The notes below the pieces were generated by a model, which was not told the DNA's origin, did no database searches, and saw only the letters and a list, made by a program, of their open reading frames with translations. This document shows, piece after piece, positions 48,853-57,346 of a stretch of DNA of 64,000 nucleotides. This DNA comes from Melastoma dodecandrum (taxonomy: Eukaryota; Streptophyta; Magnoliopsida; Myrtales; Melastomataceae). The position numbers and the translations under genes were made by a program. How positions within the stretch are numbered: position 1 is the first letter of the stretch; every line of letters starts with the position of its first letter. The stretch covers positions 146,637 to 210,636 of the forward strand of contig JARUPY010000173.1 of the NCBI GenBank assembly GCA_029817715.1, given 5' to 3'.

Positions 48853-50117
48853 TCGTCGCCGGCGCAACACCCGCGGCGGCGATCGGCATGGGCGCCATGT
48901 CAGGTGGCTTGCGATCGTCGGCTGGGCCTGTGTCGGTAAAGAAACGCTTCAAGCCGAGGAACGGCGCCTCGAGATAGCGGAAGCTGAGGTGGGCCAGCGC
49001 CAGCGTTCCACAGAAGGCGGTCCCCGCCGTCGTGAGCCTGAGAGCATCGAGGCTCATCGGGCCGGCGACGATCCGCACCAGGATCGCCCACGGCTCGTGG
49101 AAGATGTCGTGAAACACGTAGAACCCATAGCTGACCTTTCCCAGCGCACGCAGCGGCCGGACGGCAAGCGCGCGAAAGAGCCAGCCGGCGGATCGAGCGA
49201 GCAGGCGATCACCAGGGCGGCGAGGAGATCGATGAGCGAGAATCCGAACACTCCCATCTCGGGGGCGGTGAACGAGAGCGCATAGGCGTGGCCGGTGCAG
49301 GCGAGGACCGCCGTCTCCAGCACCGCGACGCCGAGCAGCAGGATGACCAGGGTCGGCCCGCACAGGCGCCGCACGCGCGGCCACTCGGGTCCGCGCAACA
49401 TCAGGGCAAGCGCGCCCCGACGAGCAGGGCGTCGATACGCAGCGGCATGACGCGATAGAGAAAGCCGGCCGCGATGTATTTTTCGGGCAGGGCGAGGAGG
49501 CAGGCGGCGCGCGCGAGCGGGGCGAGGAGGCAGGCCGCGAGGCAGATGCGGCGCAGCCGCACCCGGTCGCGCACGAGGAACACGATCAGCGGCCAGACCA
49601 GATAGAACTGCTCCTCGACGCACAGCGACCAGAAATGCCCGAGGTAGATAAACAGCGGCGCATCGGGATGCAGGGACGAGCGCAAATGCTCGAGCGTGCC
49701 GGACCCTTGGAGGAACGCGTCGAGCCATATGAAGCGCGCATAATTGCCGAGATAGAGCGGCCACAGCAGCCAGGCGTCGTGCCAAACCCAGTGAAACACC
49801 GGCGCGAGCGCGAGCGCGCCGAGCAGGACGGCGTAGTAGAGCGGGAATATCCGCAGGCTTCGGCGGCCGTAGAAGTTGCGAAACCGGTGCGGATCGTCGC
49901 GCGTGTCGTATAGGATGCCGGTGATCAGGAAGCCCGAGAGCACGAAGAAGACGTCGACGCCGATCCAGCCGAAGCCGAGCGGGATCACCTGGTTCACATA
50001 GTGATGGAAGAAGACCAGGAGCACGGCGACCGCGCGCAGGCCGTCGAGCGCCGGGAGATGGGCCTTGTGCGCCCATGCCGGCGTGGCGCTCGACGGGTCG
50101 AGCCTTGCTTGGATCAT
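48848..50117 (-). CDS. acyltransferase family 3 membrane protein, OafA type (two frameshifts)
   Basis: A roughly 420-residue multi-helix membrane O-acyltransferase. It has the family opening [20 protein letters not shown] with the catalytic His pair, [34 protein letters not shown], and [15 protein letters not shown]. The last part, [20 protein letters not shown], is the closing helix of this family. Two frame changes, near 49410 and near 49200, split the second half. Such enzymes acetylate or otherwise acylate exopolysaccharides, O-antigens or Nod factors. ATG 50117 directly precedes the conserved block. Confidence 0.85.
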
Positions 50118-50191
50118 ATGTCTCTGGAGTTTCGGCGCCCGACGGCAGCAAAGCGTCCGGAGATTAACAATCCGGTCTCGATCGGGGAGCG

Positions 50192-51193
50192 CTAAGGCAA
50201 GAGCCCGTTCTCGCGCGCGAGCTTGCGGAGATCGACCTTCGGCCGCGCGCCGATGTGCTGGATGATCTCGGCAGCCGCCAGGGCGCCGAGGTGGGCGCAG
50301 GCGCCATGGTCGAGGCCGCGCACGAGCCCCGTGACAAAGCCGGCGGCGAACAGGTCGCCGGCCCCCGTGGTGTCGACGAGCTTGTCGATCGGCGCGGCGG
50401 GGATCGCTGTCGTCGCGTCGCCGTCGACGACCACGCAGCCGTGCTCGCTGCGCGTCACCGCGGCCAGGATGCCCTCCTTGCGCAGCAGCGCGATCGCCGT
50501 GTCGATGTCCGCGACCTCGTAGAGGCTCTCGAGCTCGGCCTGGTTGGCGAACAGGATGTCCACCTTGCGCGAGCGGATCAGGTCGATGAACTCGGCGCGG
50601 TAGCGGCCGACGCAGAAAGGGTCGGAGAGGCTCAGCGCCACGCGCCCGCCCGCCTCGTGCGCCAGCGCCGAGGCCTTTAAGAACGCCGCCTTCGCGGCCG
50701 GCGGGTCCCACATATAGCCTTCCAGATAGACGAAGCGCGAGGCCGCCACCGTCGCCGGGTCGACGTCGGACTCGGAGAGGTCCTGACAGGCGCCGAGGAA
50801 CGTGTTCATCGTGCGCTCGCCGTCCGGCGTCACGATGATGAGGCAGCGCGCCGTCGCCGGGCCGTCGGTCGCGTCCGGCACGGGAAAGGCGACGCCGGCA
50901 GCGCCGATGTCGGTGGCGAAGCGCTGGCCGAGGGCATCGTGCTTGACCTTTCCGACGAACGAGGCGGCGCAGCCGAAGCTGGCGGCTCCGATCACCGTGT
51001 TGGCGGCCGAGCCGCCGGAGATCGACACGGACTCGCCCATCGCGGCATAGAGCGCCTCGGCCGGCGCCTCGGCGATCAGGGTCATCGCGCCTTTGACGAG
51101 CCCGTGCGCGGCGAGGAAGGATTCCGGCGTCTGCGCGATGACATCGACGATGGCGTTGCCGAGCCCGAGGATGTCGTATCGCGCCTGCGCCAT
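50192..51193 (-). CDS. adenosine kinase, PfkB family
   Basis: A 333-residue ribokinase-fold sugar/nucleoside kinase. It has YDILGLGNAIVDVIAQ, SGGSAANTVIGAASFG and the anion-hole motif VDTTGAGDLFAAGFVTGL with catalytic Asp. The ATP-site GYMWDPPAAKAAF and SLSDPFCVGRYRAEF blocks fit the alphaproteobacterial adenosine kinase subgroup, which phosphorylates adenosine to AMP in purine salvage. Fructose or ribose as substrate cannot be ruled out. Intact frame. The acyltransferase follows 74 bases later on the same strand. Confidence 0.88.
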   Translation of the reverse strand: MAQARYDILGLGNAIVDVIAQTPESFLAAHGLVKGAMTLIAEAPAEALYAAMGESVSISGGSAANTVIGAASFGCAASFVGKVKHDALGQRFATDIGAAGVAFPVPDATDGPATARCLIIVTPDGERTMNTFLGACQDLSESDVDPATVAASRFVYLEGYMWDPPAAKAAFLKASALAHEAGGRVALSLSDPFCVGRYRAEFIDLIRSRKVDILFANQAELESLYEVADIDTAIALLRKEGILAAVTRSEHGCVVVDGDATTAIPAAPIDKLVDTTGAGDLFAAGFVTGLVRGLDHGACAHLGALAAAEIIQHIGARPKVDLRKLARENGLLP

Positions 51194-51331
51194 GATTGGC
51201 CTCCCGTCAGAAAGGAGGGCCTATGGCATCCGCCGCGCGAGCGGGTCAAGGAAGCTGCCGGCCGGCAGCGCCGCACCCCGGAACCGCCACCGCCCTGCCT
51301 CCGTTTTTCGTCCACGGAAGGAGGGGTCGCC

Positions 51332-51571
51332 ATGGCGGAGGTGCACTACGAGATCGTCGAGCACGATGGCGGCTGGGCCTATCGCGCCGGCGGCGTGTTC
51401 TCCGAAACCTTCCGAACCCGCGAGGATGCGCACGACGCAGCCGAGGTCGCCGCGGCCGAGCAGCGCCGCCGCGGCGACGACGAGACGATCGAGTATCAGG
51501 ATGCCGACGGCAGGTGGAAGGTCGAGAACGCCAAGGGCGACGACCGCCCGACGCCGGACGTGGAGGATTGA
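51332..51571 (+). CDS. DUF2188-like small protein
   Basis: A 79-residue soluble protein with the pattern YEIVEHDGGWAYRAGGVFSE, then FRTREDAHDAAEVAAAEQ, then TIEYQDADGRWKVE. This matches the DUF2188 plan, in which a W-x-Y/x-strand pair is followed by a helix with a T(R/K)xEAxxxA motif. The family is small, common in Hyphomicrobiales and uncharacterised. ATG 51332 follows GGAAGGAGGGG. It is divergent from the adenosine kinase gene with 138 bases between the starts. Confidence 0.75.
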   Translation: MAEVHYEIVEHDGGWAYRAGGVFSETFRTREDAHDAAEVAAAEQRRRGDDETIEYQDADGRWKVENAKGDDRPTPDVED

Positions 51572-51623
51572 CCGGAGCGGCGGCTTCGACCGCCGACGCG
51601 CACAAAGCTTGCGCTCCGCCCCC

Positions 51624-53470
51624 TCAGCCCGCGCACACCGCTGGACGCGGCTCCCGGGCAGGGCGCTCGGCCGGGGCCGTCTCGCGTATCGCGCCGCCGG
51701 TGGCGCAGGCGATCATGTGGTCGAGCATCCAGCGCGAGGCGCGCGAGGTCGTGAGGTTATGGTCCGAGCCCGGCAGGATCGTCACGGCCACGTTGGGATG
51801 GCGCAGGTCGCGCCCCGCCGGCCCAAAATAGTGGCGCAGCTCCATCAGCCCCGGGTCGGTCTCGGCGTAGACGAGCGACACGCGGGTGCCGTTGGCCGCC
51901 AGGGTCTCGAAGAAGTGGTGCACCCGCGCCGCCATCGAGCCGCGCATCAGGGCCGAGCGCACGCGCAGCGGCACCTTCGCCAGCATGTTTGCGCAGGCCG
52001 CGCTTTGCGAGGAAGCGCATCGCCGGCACGACGCGCTTGCGGCTGCGGATCAGCTTGCGCAGCGCGTCGCGGCTGCGGATGTCGCCGACATAGTCGTTCA
52101 TCGACCGCAAACCCGTAGCGGATGACGTCGTCGACGCTCTCGGCCGGGTTCCACACGAAGCGCTGCGGGTTGACCGAGACGACGTCGGTGACCCGCGGGT
52201 CGACCCGGGCGGCGCAGAGCGCCATGTAGGCGCCGCTGCAGACGCCGGCGAGCGCGATGCGGGCATGGCCGCGCGCGGCCATCAGATCGACCGCCGCGGC
52301 AATATCGGGCAGCAGCAGGTCGGAATAGATGAGGTCGACGGGCCGGCCCGGCTCGTCGCGGCTCTCGCCCAGGCCGGCGACGGCGAAGCGCAGGCTCGTG
52401 ATCCCGGCCTCGGCGAGGCCGCGCGCCTGCTCGACTGACACGCGGCGCCAGCCGATATGCGCGTTGAGACCGCGGTTGAGCAGGACGTAGGCGGCGGCGC
52501 CAGGTCGCGGCTGCGTGGGGCGGCACAGGATGCCGAACAGCGCGCCGTCCCGCCCGAAGCGCACCGGCTCCTCGCGGAACGACGGGCCGACGAGCGCCGT
52601 CGGAAAGGCCGGCGGCGGCGGCACGAAGGACGAGACGATGCCGGGATGCGCCGCGCGTAGCGCGCCCACCAGCACCTCGGCGTCGACCGGCAGCGGCTGG
52701 ATGGCGGTCGAATCCGACACCATCAGATGGTAGGGCGCGACCGTCTCGAGCCGCACGTTGGCGCCGAGCCGGCGCATGTGCTCGGCGACCTCGGCGCCGG
52801 CCTTGCGGTCGGCCTGGTCGTACACCACCACCTCGCCGGCGCCGAGCGCCTCGAGCTTTGGTGAGGTCGATCGCCTTCAGCTCGTTGATCAGCGTACGCG
52901 ACAGGGGGAATCCAGCACGCTGACCGCCTCGTCCGGCGCGAGGTCCGGCGCGATGCCGATTTTTTCCGCCACCATGGTCGCGGTGGCGGCCAGCTCGCGG
53001 GCGTACGCCCGGCCCTTGACGACGGGGGCGATGAGCTGCAGCCCGACGACGTCGCCGCGGCCCTGCGCCGCCATCACCGCGAGCGCCGCGCCGAGCGACT
53101 GGCCGATGAAGACAAAGCGCCGGACCCCGCTGTTCTTGCGCAGCATTTCCGCCGCGTCGCCGATCGCCTCGACCCAGTCGCCGAGCCCGCGCACGTCACT
53201 CGGCACGCCGAGCGCATTGCCGGTGCCCGGATAATCGAACCGGATGCACGGAAAGGCCGCCTTGGCGATCCGCTCGGCGAGCAGCCGCCACGCCTTGCGC
53301 ATCGAGAGATCCTCGAAGCCCCAGGGCGAGCACATGACGACGCCGACGGTGCCGCCGGCCGCGTGGAAGACGCCTGCGCAGCGCTTGAAGACGCAGGGCA
53401 CGCCGTAGTCCAGGCCCTCCGGAGCCGTGACGGGCTCGGGCTCGTTCAAGGCGGCGGCGACCACGTACAT
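51624..53470 (-). pseudogene. tandem two-domain alpha/beta hydrolase (at least three frameshifts)
   Basis: Reading through three frame breaks (near 52100, 52870 and 51980) gives one protein of about 610 residues. It has two alpha/beta-hydrolase domains. Domain 1 (from ATG 53470) has FRFDYPGTGNA-like strand RFDYPGTGNALG and the elbow VFIGQSLGAALAV (GxSxG). Domain 2 has the elbow ALAGVCSGAYMAL, where the position of the nucleophile is Cys (GxCxG), as in dienelactone hydrolases. Such tandem proteins occur in Bradyrhizobium and relatives near envelope or polyketide-like genes, but the substrate is unknown. A final Asp/His pair is in LPGSDHNLTTS. No partner genes lie next to it. Confidence 0.65.
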
Positions 53471-53855
53471 TCGAGCCCTCGGGCGTCCCGGCCCGCGACG
53501 CGGGCACAATCGAGCGGGACTATGGCGGGGCTTCGTTGAGAAAGGCTTTCCCCGGGGGCGGGCTGTTTAACGGCCCTCGGGTGGGGGGCTGGAGCCTCCT
53601 TCGATATGTCGCAAGCGTCCGGTCCCACGCAGATGGGGCTTGCCGGGTCGGTTCTGTAAATATAGGTATCATTACCGATACGATCTCGCAAGGGCCGATC
53701 GCACGAGGCTGCGGGTGTCGGCGCTCGGGAACGCTGGACGACTCGATGTCGGCGTACGCGGGCGTTGGACCACAGGGATTTGTCGGCGATCTGACACCGC
53801 AGGCCCGATATTGTGGGCGGGCGGCCACCCCAGCGTCGGCCGGGCACGTGGGTTT

Positions 53856-53880
53856 CCTTCTCACCGCAAGCGGGAGAAGG
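53856..53880. repeat. half copy of family A hairpin
   Basis: CCTTCTCACCGCAAGCGGGAGAAGG is one terminal hairpin of the family A palindrome with one extra base. It shows that single hairpins can exist without the full element. Confidence 0.6.
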
Positions 53881-53969
53881 AAGGGCCGCGCACCCTTCGG
53901 GCATGACCGGCAACCGCCCTGCCGGCGCCGCCCGCGGCGGAGCCCGCCTTACAAGGGACGGCCGACCCG

Positions 53970-54059
53970 AACCCTCCGGAAAAGCTTTGTCAATGACGCG
54001 GGCGAAGCCCGCGCCGGCTCCGCCGGTCATGATCATTGACAAAGCTTTTCCGGAGGGTT
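53970..54059. repeat. 27-bp perfect inverted repeat with nested hairpins
   Basis: The left arm 53970-53996 (AACCCTCCGGAAAAGCTTTG then TCAATGA) is the exact reverse complement of the right arm 54033-54059. The 36-base spacer holds two more hairpins (GCGGGC/GCCCGC and CCGGC/GCCGG). Outside the arms, CTTACAAGG at 53948 is matched by CCTTGTAAG at 54074, so symmetry extends over about 135 bases. It contains no gene and could be a MITE-like or cruciform element. Confidence 0.85.
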
Positions 54060-54201
54060 GTCCTGCCGCCGTGCCTTGTAAGACTTGTTCCGCGCAAGGC
54101 GCGAATTGCGAAGACGACGGCCTTTGTCGATAGAATCATTTGTTTTCACACCTTCCGTTTTTTGTCTCTTTTGCATCTTCGCGTTGCGCGCCGGCAGTGT
54201 C

Positions 54202-55083
54202 TTACACACGCCTAAACCAGTCTTCATCGATTACCATTTCTTCGACCATCTTTGTGGACACGCCAAGTTTTAGACTTTTCAAAAGATCGCATAGCATGTC
54301 ACCTTCAATGAGGTCGATAGCAGGTGCGCCGTCGCGCGTCGCCTCTCTTCTCGCGTCGCTGGAAAATGTGCCTGTCGTAATAATGAGGCCCTTATCGCTG
54401 CGGCCGACCATGGCGCCGCGGAAATCGCGTACTGCGCTGGCACCCACAGAGCCTTGATATCGTTTGCACTGAAACAGCACCTGAAACGAAAGCAGGTTTA
54501 CGCGCAGTACGCCAATGCCGTCGATTCCTCCGTCGCCACTTCTACCCGTCACTTCGACCTTGATGAAACCCGCCTCTCGCAACAATCGTTGCGCAAGTCG
54601 TTCGAAACCGTCTGGCGGCATTCGTTTGACGACGTTGAGCAACTTATCCTTCCAACTTTCTTCTGGGAGCGCCTTATTCGCTTCAACCGCCTCTTCGGTG
54701 GTTGGCTCGCCTTCAAATTGGTCTTGCCGCCGACGCTCAGCATCCTGGCGCCGGACGACGGCTGGCACCCCCAACACATCCTGAGGAGTCATCGCCTCGC
54801 CGACTGAGGTGATTGCCCATATGCCCCTGACACTGTTTTCGACCGCGCTCACCCGCTTCAAGTATGTTTTCGCCCAAGCAAGATTATAAGCGAGCTTACT
54901 TTGCCTATTATCGGTGTGGATTACGGAAGCTACGTCTTCAGATATACGCTCGATTTCTATAACTTTGCCAAGAAGCTCTTCGTTGGAGGCGGAGCCGCCC
55001 ATGGCCTTGAGAGAGTTTAGAACAGGCCAGAGCAACTCGTCATATGACGGAACTTTGAGGTGGTGTTTTTTGAGGCTCGTCAT
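54202..55083 (-). CDS. mrr: Mrr-type restriction endonuclease (type IV)
   Basis: A 293-residue protein with the Mrr layout. A winged-helix N-terminal part (PSYDELLWPVLNSLKAMGGS, residues 1-90) is followed by a charged linker, then a PD-(D/E)xK nuclease domain with FERLAQRLLREAGF, the catalytic RSGDGGIDGIG and VLFQCKRYQG. Mrr cleaves foreign methylated DNA, including N6-methyladenine or 5-methylcytosine in certain contexts. Base composition is much lower in G+C than its neighbours, suggesting recent transfer. It must tolerate the host's own CcrM-type methylation. The frame is intact. Confidence 0.93.
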   Translation of the reverse strand: MTSLKKHHLKVPSYDELLWPVLNSLKAMGGSASNEELLGKVIEIERISEDVASVIHTDNRQSKLAYNLAWAKTYLKRVSAVENSVRGIWAITSVGEAMTPQDVLGVPAVVRRQDAERRRQDQFEGEPTTEEAVEANKALPEESWKDKLLNVVKRMPPDGFERLAQRLLREAGFIKVEVTGRSGDGGIDGIGVLRVNLLSFQVLFQCKRYQGSVGASAVRDFRGAMVGRSDKGLIITTGTFSSDARREATRDGAPAIDLIEGDMLCDLLKSLKLGVSTKMVEEMVIDEDWFRRV

Positions 55084-55112
55084 TTACAAAAATCTCGTCG
55101 ATGCAATGGGCC

Positions 55113-55319
55113 TTATATCGCCCCCGGCAGCTCGAAGCTCATCTCCTTCAGCGCCTCCAGATCACCCGTCCGCCGCGACGCGTCCAAAATCTCGATGCCG
55201 ACGATATGGCCCTGGGCATCGTAATCGGCGACGATCCCGTCGGCCACTTCCTCGCTTTCGAGGATCGTCGCGTCGGTGAGGTTGAGGTAGACGGCGTCCG
55301 CCTTGCGATCGACCCGCAC
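55113..55319 (-). CDS. DUF2283 family protein
   Basis: From GTG 55319 this gives a 68-residue protein, the usual DUF2283 length. It has the family pattern VRVDRKADAVYLNL near the N-terminus, then a repeated beta region with IVADYDAQGHIVGIEIL and a last helix with LEALKEMSF. The family is often encoded beside DUF4258 proteins, which is the case here, and such pairs have been proposed as toxin-antitoxin-like modules. That role is unproven. The frame upstream is open into DUF4258. Confidence 0.75.
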   Translation of the reverse strand: MRVDRKADAVYLNLTDATILESEEVADGIVADYDAQGHIVGIEILDASRRTGDLEALKEMSFELPGAI

Positions 55320-55546
55320 ATGGTCTCTTGTCCTTTCGAAATAGGCGGTTATTTCGAAGCTCGAATCGTCGACTGGCGTGACGACACGCGGCATTACACG
55401 CCGTCCCGGCAGGCACTTCAAGGATGATCGGCAACCGACGACACGTTGACCTCATCGGGATCGCCGACCGTCACCTTGATCCACGCCTTGCCGATGCCGC
55501 GTCGAGCGATCTGGAACTCGGCATGCTCGTGGTAGGTAACCGCCAT
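55320..55546 (-). CDS. DUF4258 family protein (frameshifted near 55420)
   Basis: From ATG 55546 the first 42 codons carry YHEHAEFQIARRGIGKAWI, the HAxxR-type opening of DUF4258, then a stop at 55418-55420. The rest of the domain (RVVTPVDDSSFEITAYFERT) continues in a second frame. Deleting or adding one base near 55415-55425 joins them into a domain of about 75 residues. DUF4258 is related by structure to RelE/BrnT-like folds. With the adjacent DUF2283 it forms a conserved pair. I describe it only; I infer no activity from the broken frame. Confidence 0.65.
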
Positions 55547-55575
55547 GGCCGGATCGCAAGTTACACGCCGCAGCC

Positions 55576-55676
55576 GTCATTGCGAGCGAAGCGAAGCAAA
55601 CCAGGGGCGGCAGGTTGCGCTCATGCAGGAAGAAGCGGCGCCCCCTGGATTTGCTTCGCCTGCGGCTCGCAATGAC
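55576..55676. repeat. palindromic intergenic repeat, family B, copy 2
   Basis: Begins GTCATTGCGAGCGAAGCGAA and ends CGGCTCGCAATGAC, with AGCAAACCAG and CTGGATTTGCT near the centre. It corresponds to the copy at 23040 and lies between the DUF4258 gene and the metallopeptidase. Confidence 0.85.
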
Positions 55677-55700
55677 GGCGGCAGCGTCGCAACGCCCCCT

Positions 55701-56798
55701 TCAAGCCGCCAGCACCACCTTCGGCGCCGCGCGCGGCGCTTCCTTGATCAGCCGGTGGATGAAGCCGAGCTTCTCGATCACCGGTGGCGTCAGGGTGAAC
55801 GGGTAGGCGTCGTTCCTTGCCCATGGCGCTGTTCAGCGCGTTCAGCGCCACCGTCAGCGGCAGCCAGATCGCGACGAGCTCGTCGATGTTCGCGCGCGGC
55901 ATAGGGGTCGACGGCCCGCTCGATGCGCGTCGTGCCGAGCTTGTCGATCTTCGGCGCCATCTGCAGCTGGTAGGCGTAGGCGGTGTCGAGCGTCGCGATC
56001 ATGTGGAGGTAATGCGCCCAGGTCTCGGCGAAGTCCTCCCACGGGTGCGAGGTGGCGTAGGCGCTCACATAGCGCTTCGGCCAGTCGGCCGGCGCGCGCT
56101 CATCGCGTAATAGCGGTCCATCGCCGCGCCGTAGTCCAAGGTGTGGTCGCCGAACACGCTTCGGCACTCGTGCGTGCGCCCGGCATCCTTCACCAGCCGA
56201 TCCCAGAAATAATGGCCCGACTCGTGGCGGAAATGGCCGAGGAGGGTGCGGTAGGGCTCGCCCATCCGCGCCCGGCGCGCCTCGCGCTCGGCATCGTCGG
56301 CCTCGCGCGTGGAGATGGTAATGAGGCCGCTGGCGTGGCCGGTCATCACCGGCGTGCGTGCCGTCGGGCCAGTCGTCGAGGAACTGGAAGGCGAGGGACT
56401 CCGGACCCGCCCGCTCGATGACGCGGATGAGATCGAGCCGGTGCAGGGCGGCGAAAAGCTTGTGCTTGGCGGATTCGAGCTTGGTCCAGGCGAGCATGCC
56501 GTTCGGATTGTCGAACGAGGGGACGATCTTGTTGTGCCGGCAGGCGGTGCAGAACACGTCGCCCTCGTCGGCGTCGACCATCCAGTTGCAGACGTCGTAG
56601 CCGGCGTTGGCGCAGCGCCGCATCGTGTGGCCCCGCACCGCCCACGAGGTGAACGTGCCCGCGCGCTCGCGCACCGGCTCGAGCACGCACAGCGAGTCCC
56701 GTCTCGGCCCAATAGCCGAGCTCGCTGCGGCAATGGCCGCAATGATTGTGCTCGAAGAACACGGTCTGCGAGCAGTACTGGCAGGCGTAGAGGCGCAT
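55701..56798 (-). pseudogene. putative zinc-binding metallopeptidase, Peptidase_Mx type (several frameshifts)
   Basis: Reading through at least four frame breaks gives a protein of about 360 residues. It has an N-terminal zinc ribbon (CQYCSQTVFFEHNHCGHC) and a second one near CNWMVDADEGDVFCTAC. The peptidase part has the metal motif RHESGHYFWDRLV (HExxH), a downstream Glu in EDFAETWAHYLHM, and the end IEKLGFIHRLIKEAPR. This matches the Peptidase_Mx family of cytoplasmic zinc proteases. ATG 56798 starts the zinc ribbon; the joined frame ends LAA-stop at 55701. Substrate unknown. Breaks are probably base errors. Confidence 0.75.
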
Positions 56799-56864
56799 TT
56801 TCCGGATAACCGAGGGGCCGGCGGCAACGAAACGGGCGCGGACCGAGGTTCCCGCCGGCAGGGG

Positions 56865-57035
56865 TCAGCAGTCGCGGCGGCCGGCGACCGCGCAATCCTG
56901 CAGCCTCGACATGTCGAGAAGGCCCTTGGCGATGAGAAGGCCGACGGCCACGAGGACGACCAGCGCCAGCGCGGCGGCGAGCAGCGCGCGGCGCGGGGGC
57001 TCGTCGTCATCGCTCTTGCCGGGCTGGTCGATCAT
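56865..57035 (-). CDS. small single-pass membrane protein
   Basis: A 56-residue protein with a charged cytoplasmic start (MIDQPGKSDDDEPPRR), one membrane helix (ALLAAALALVVLVAVGLLIA) and a Cys-containing end (LQDCAVAGRRDC). ATG 57035 is clear and the frame is intact. Short proteins of this plan are conserved in many Hyphomicrobiales but have no named function. It lies between the efflux operon and the peptidase gene on the same strand, 66 bases upstream of the latter. Confidence 0.55.
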   Translation of the reverse strand: MIDQPGKSDDDEPPRRALLAAALALVVLVAVGLLIAKGLLDMSRLQDCAVAGRRDC

Positions 57036-57130
57036 CGATCGTGCGCATCGGAACTGTCGAGCCGAGCGCTCCCTTCTCCCCTTGCGGGGACTACGGCGTG
57101 CACACTTCTTGACGGGAGAGGCGCGGCTCT

Positions 57131-57277
57131 CCTTCTCCCGCTTGCGGGAGAAGGTGGCCCGACGAAGTCGGGTCGGATGAGGGATCGCGCCGCTTGCACT
57201 TGCGTCTGAGGTGAGGCGGGATCGCCCCTCATCCGACCCCGCTTCGCGGGGCCACCTTCTCCCGCAAGCGGGAGAAG
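57131..57277. repeat. palindromic intergenic repeat, family A, copy 3
   Basis: The cleanest copy in the window. It opens CCTTCTCCCGCTTGCGGGAG and ends CCCGCAAGCGGGAGAAG, with GGGTCGGATGAGGG and CCCCTCATCCGACCCC inside. A degraded half hairpin (CCTTCTCCCCTTGCGGGGA) precedes it at 57072. Located after the efflux permease stop. Confidence 0.9.
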
Positions 57278-57346
57278 AAAGGCCGCGCCCGGCAAACAGG
57301 GATGCGTGCATGCCGCAGCCTTGCGGGAGAAGGCAGATCGCGACCG

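Larger units (their letters stand above)
53471..54201. other. 731-base gene-free stretch with palindromes
   Basis: No defensible coding frame. It holds a half copy of the family A hairpin at 53856-53880, a long composite inverted repeat at 53948-54082, and a degenerate relative of its right arm near 53534 (TTGAGAAAGGCTTTCCCCG against TTGACAAAGCTTTTCCGGA). AT content rises sharply after 54120, just before mrr. Confidence 0.6.

Noticed and set aside
53446..54042. 198-codon minus-strand frame upstream of the tandem hydrolase
   Set aside because: It crosses palindromes and repeats, has no domain and no ribosome site.
54202..55083. Mrr as part of a phage or transposon
   Set aside because: No integrase, transposase, tRNA target or direct repeats were seen around it; low GC alone supports transfer but not a mobile element type.
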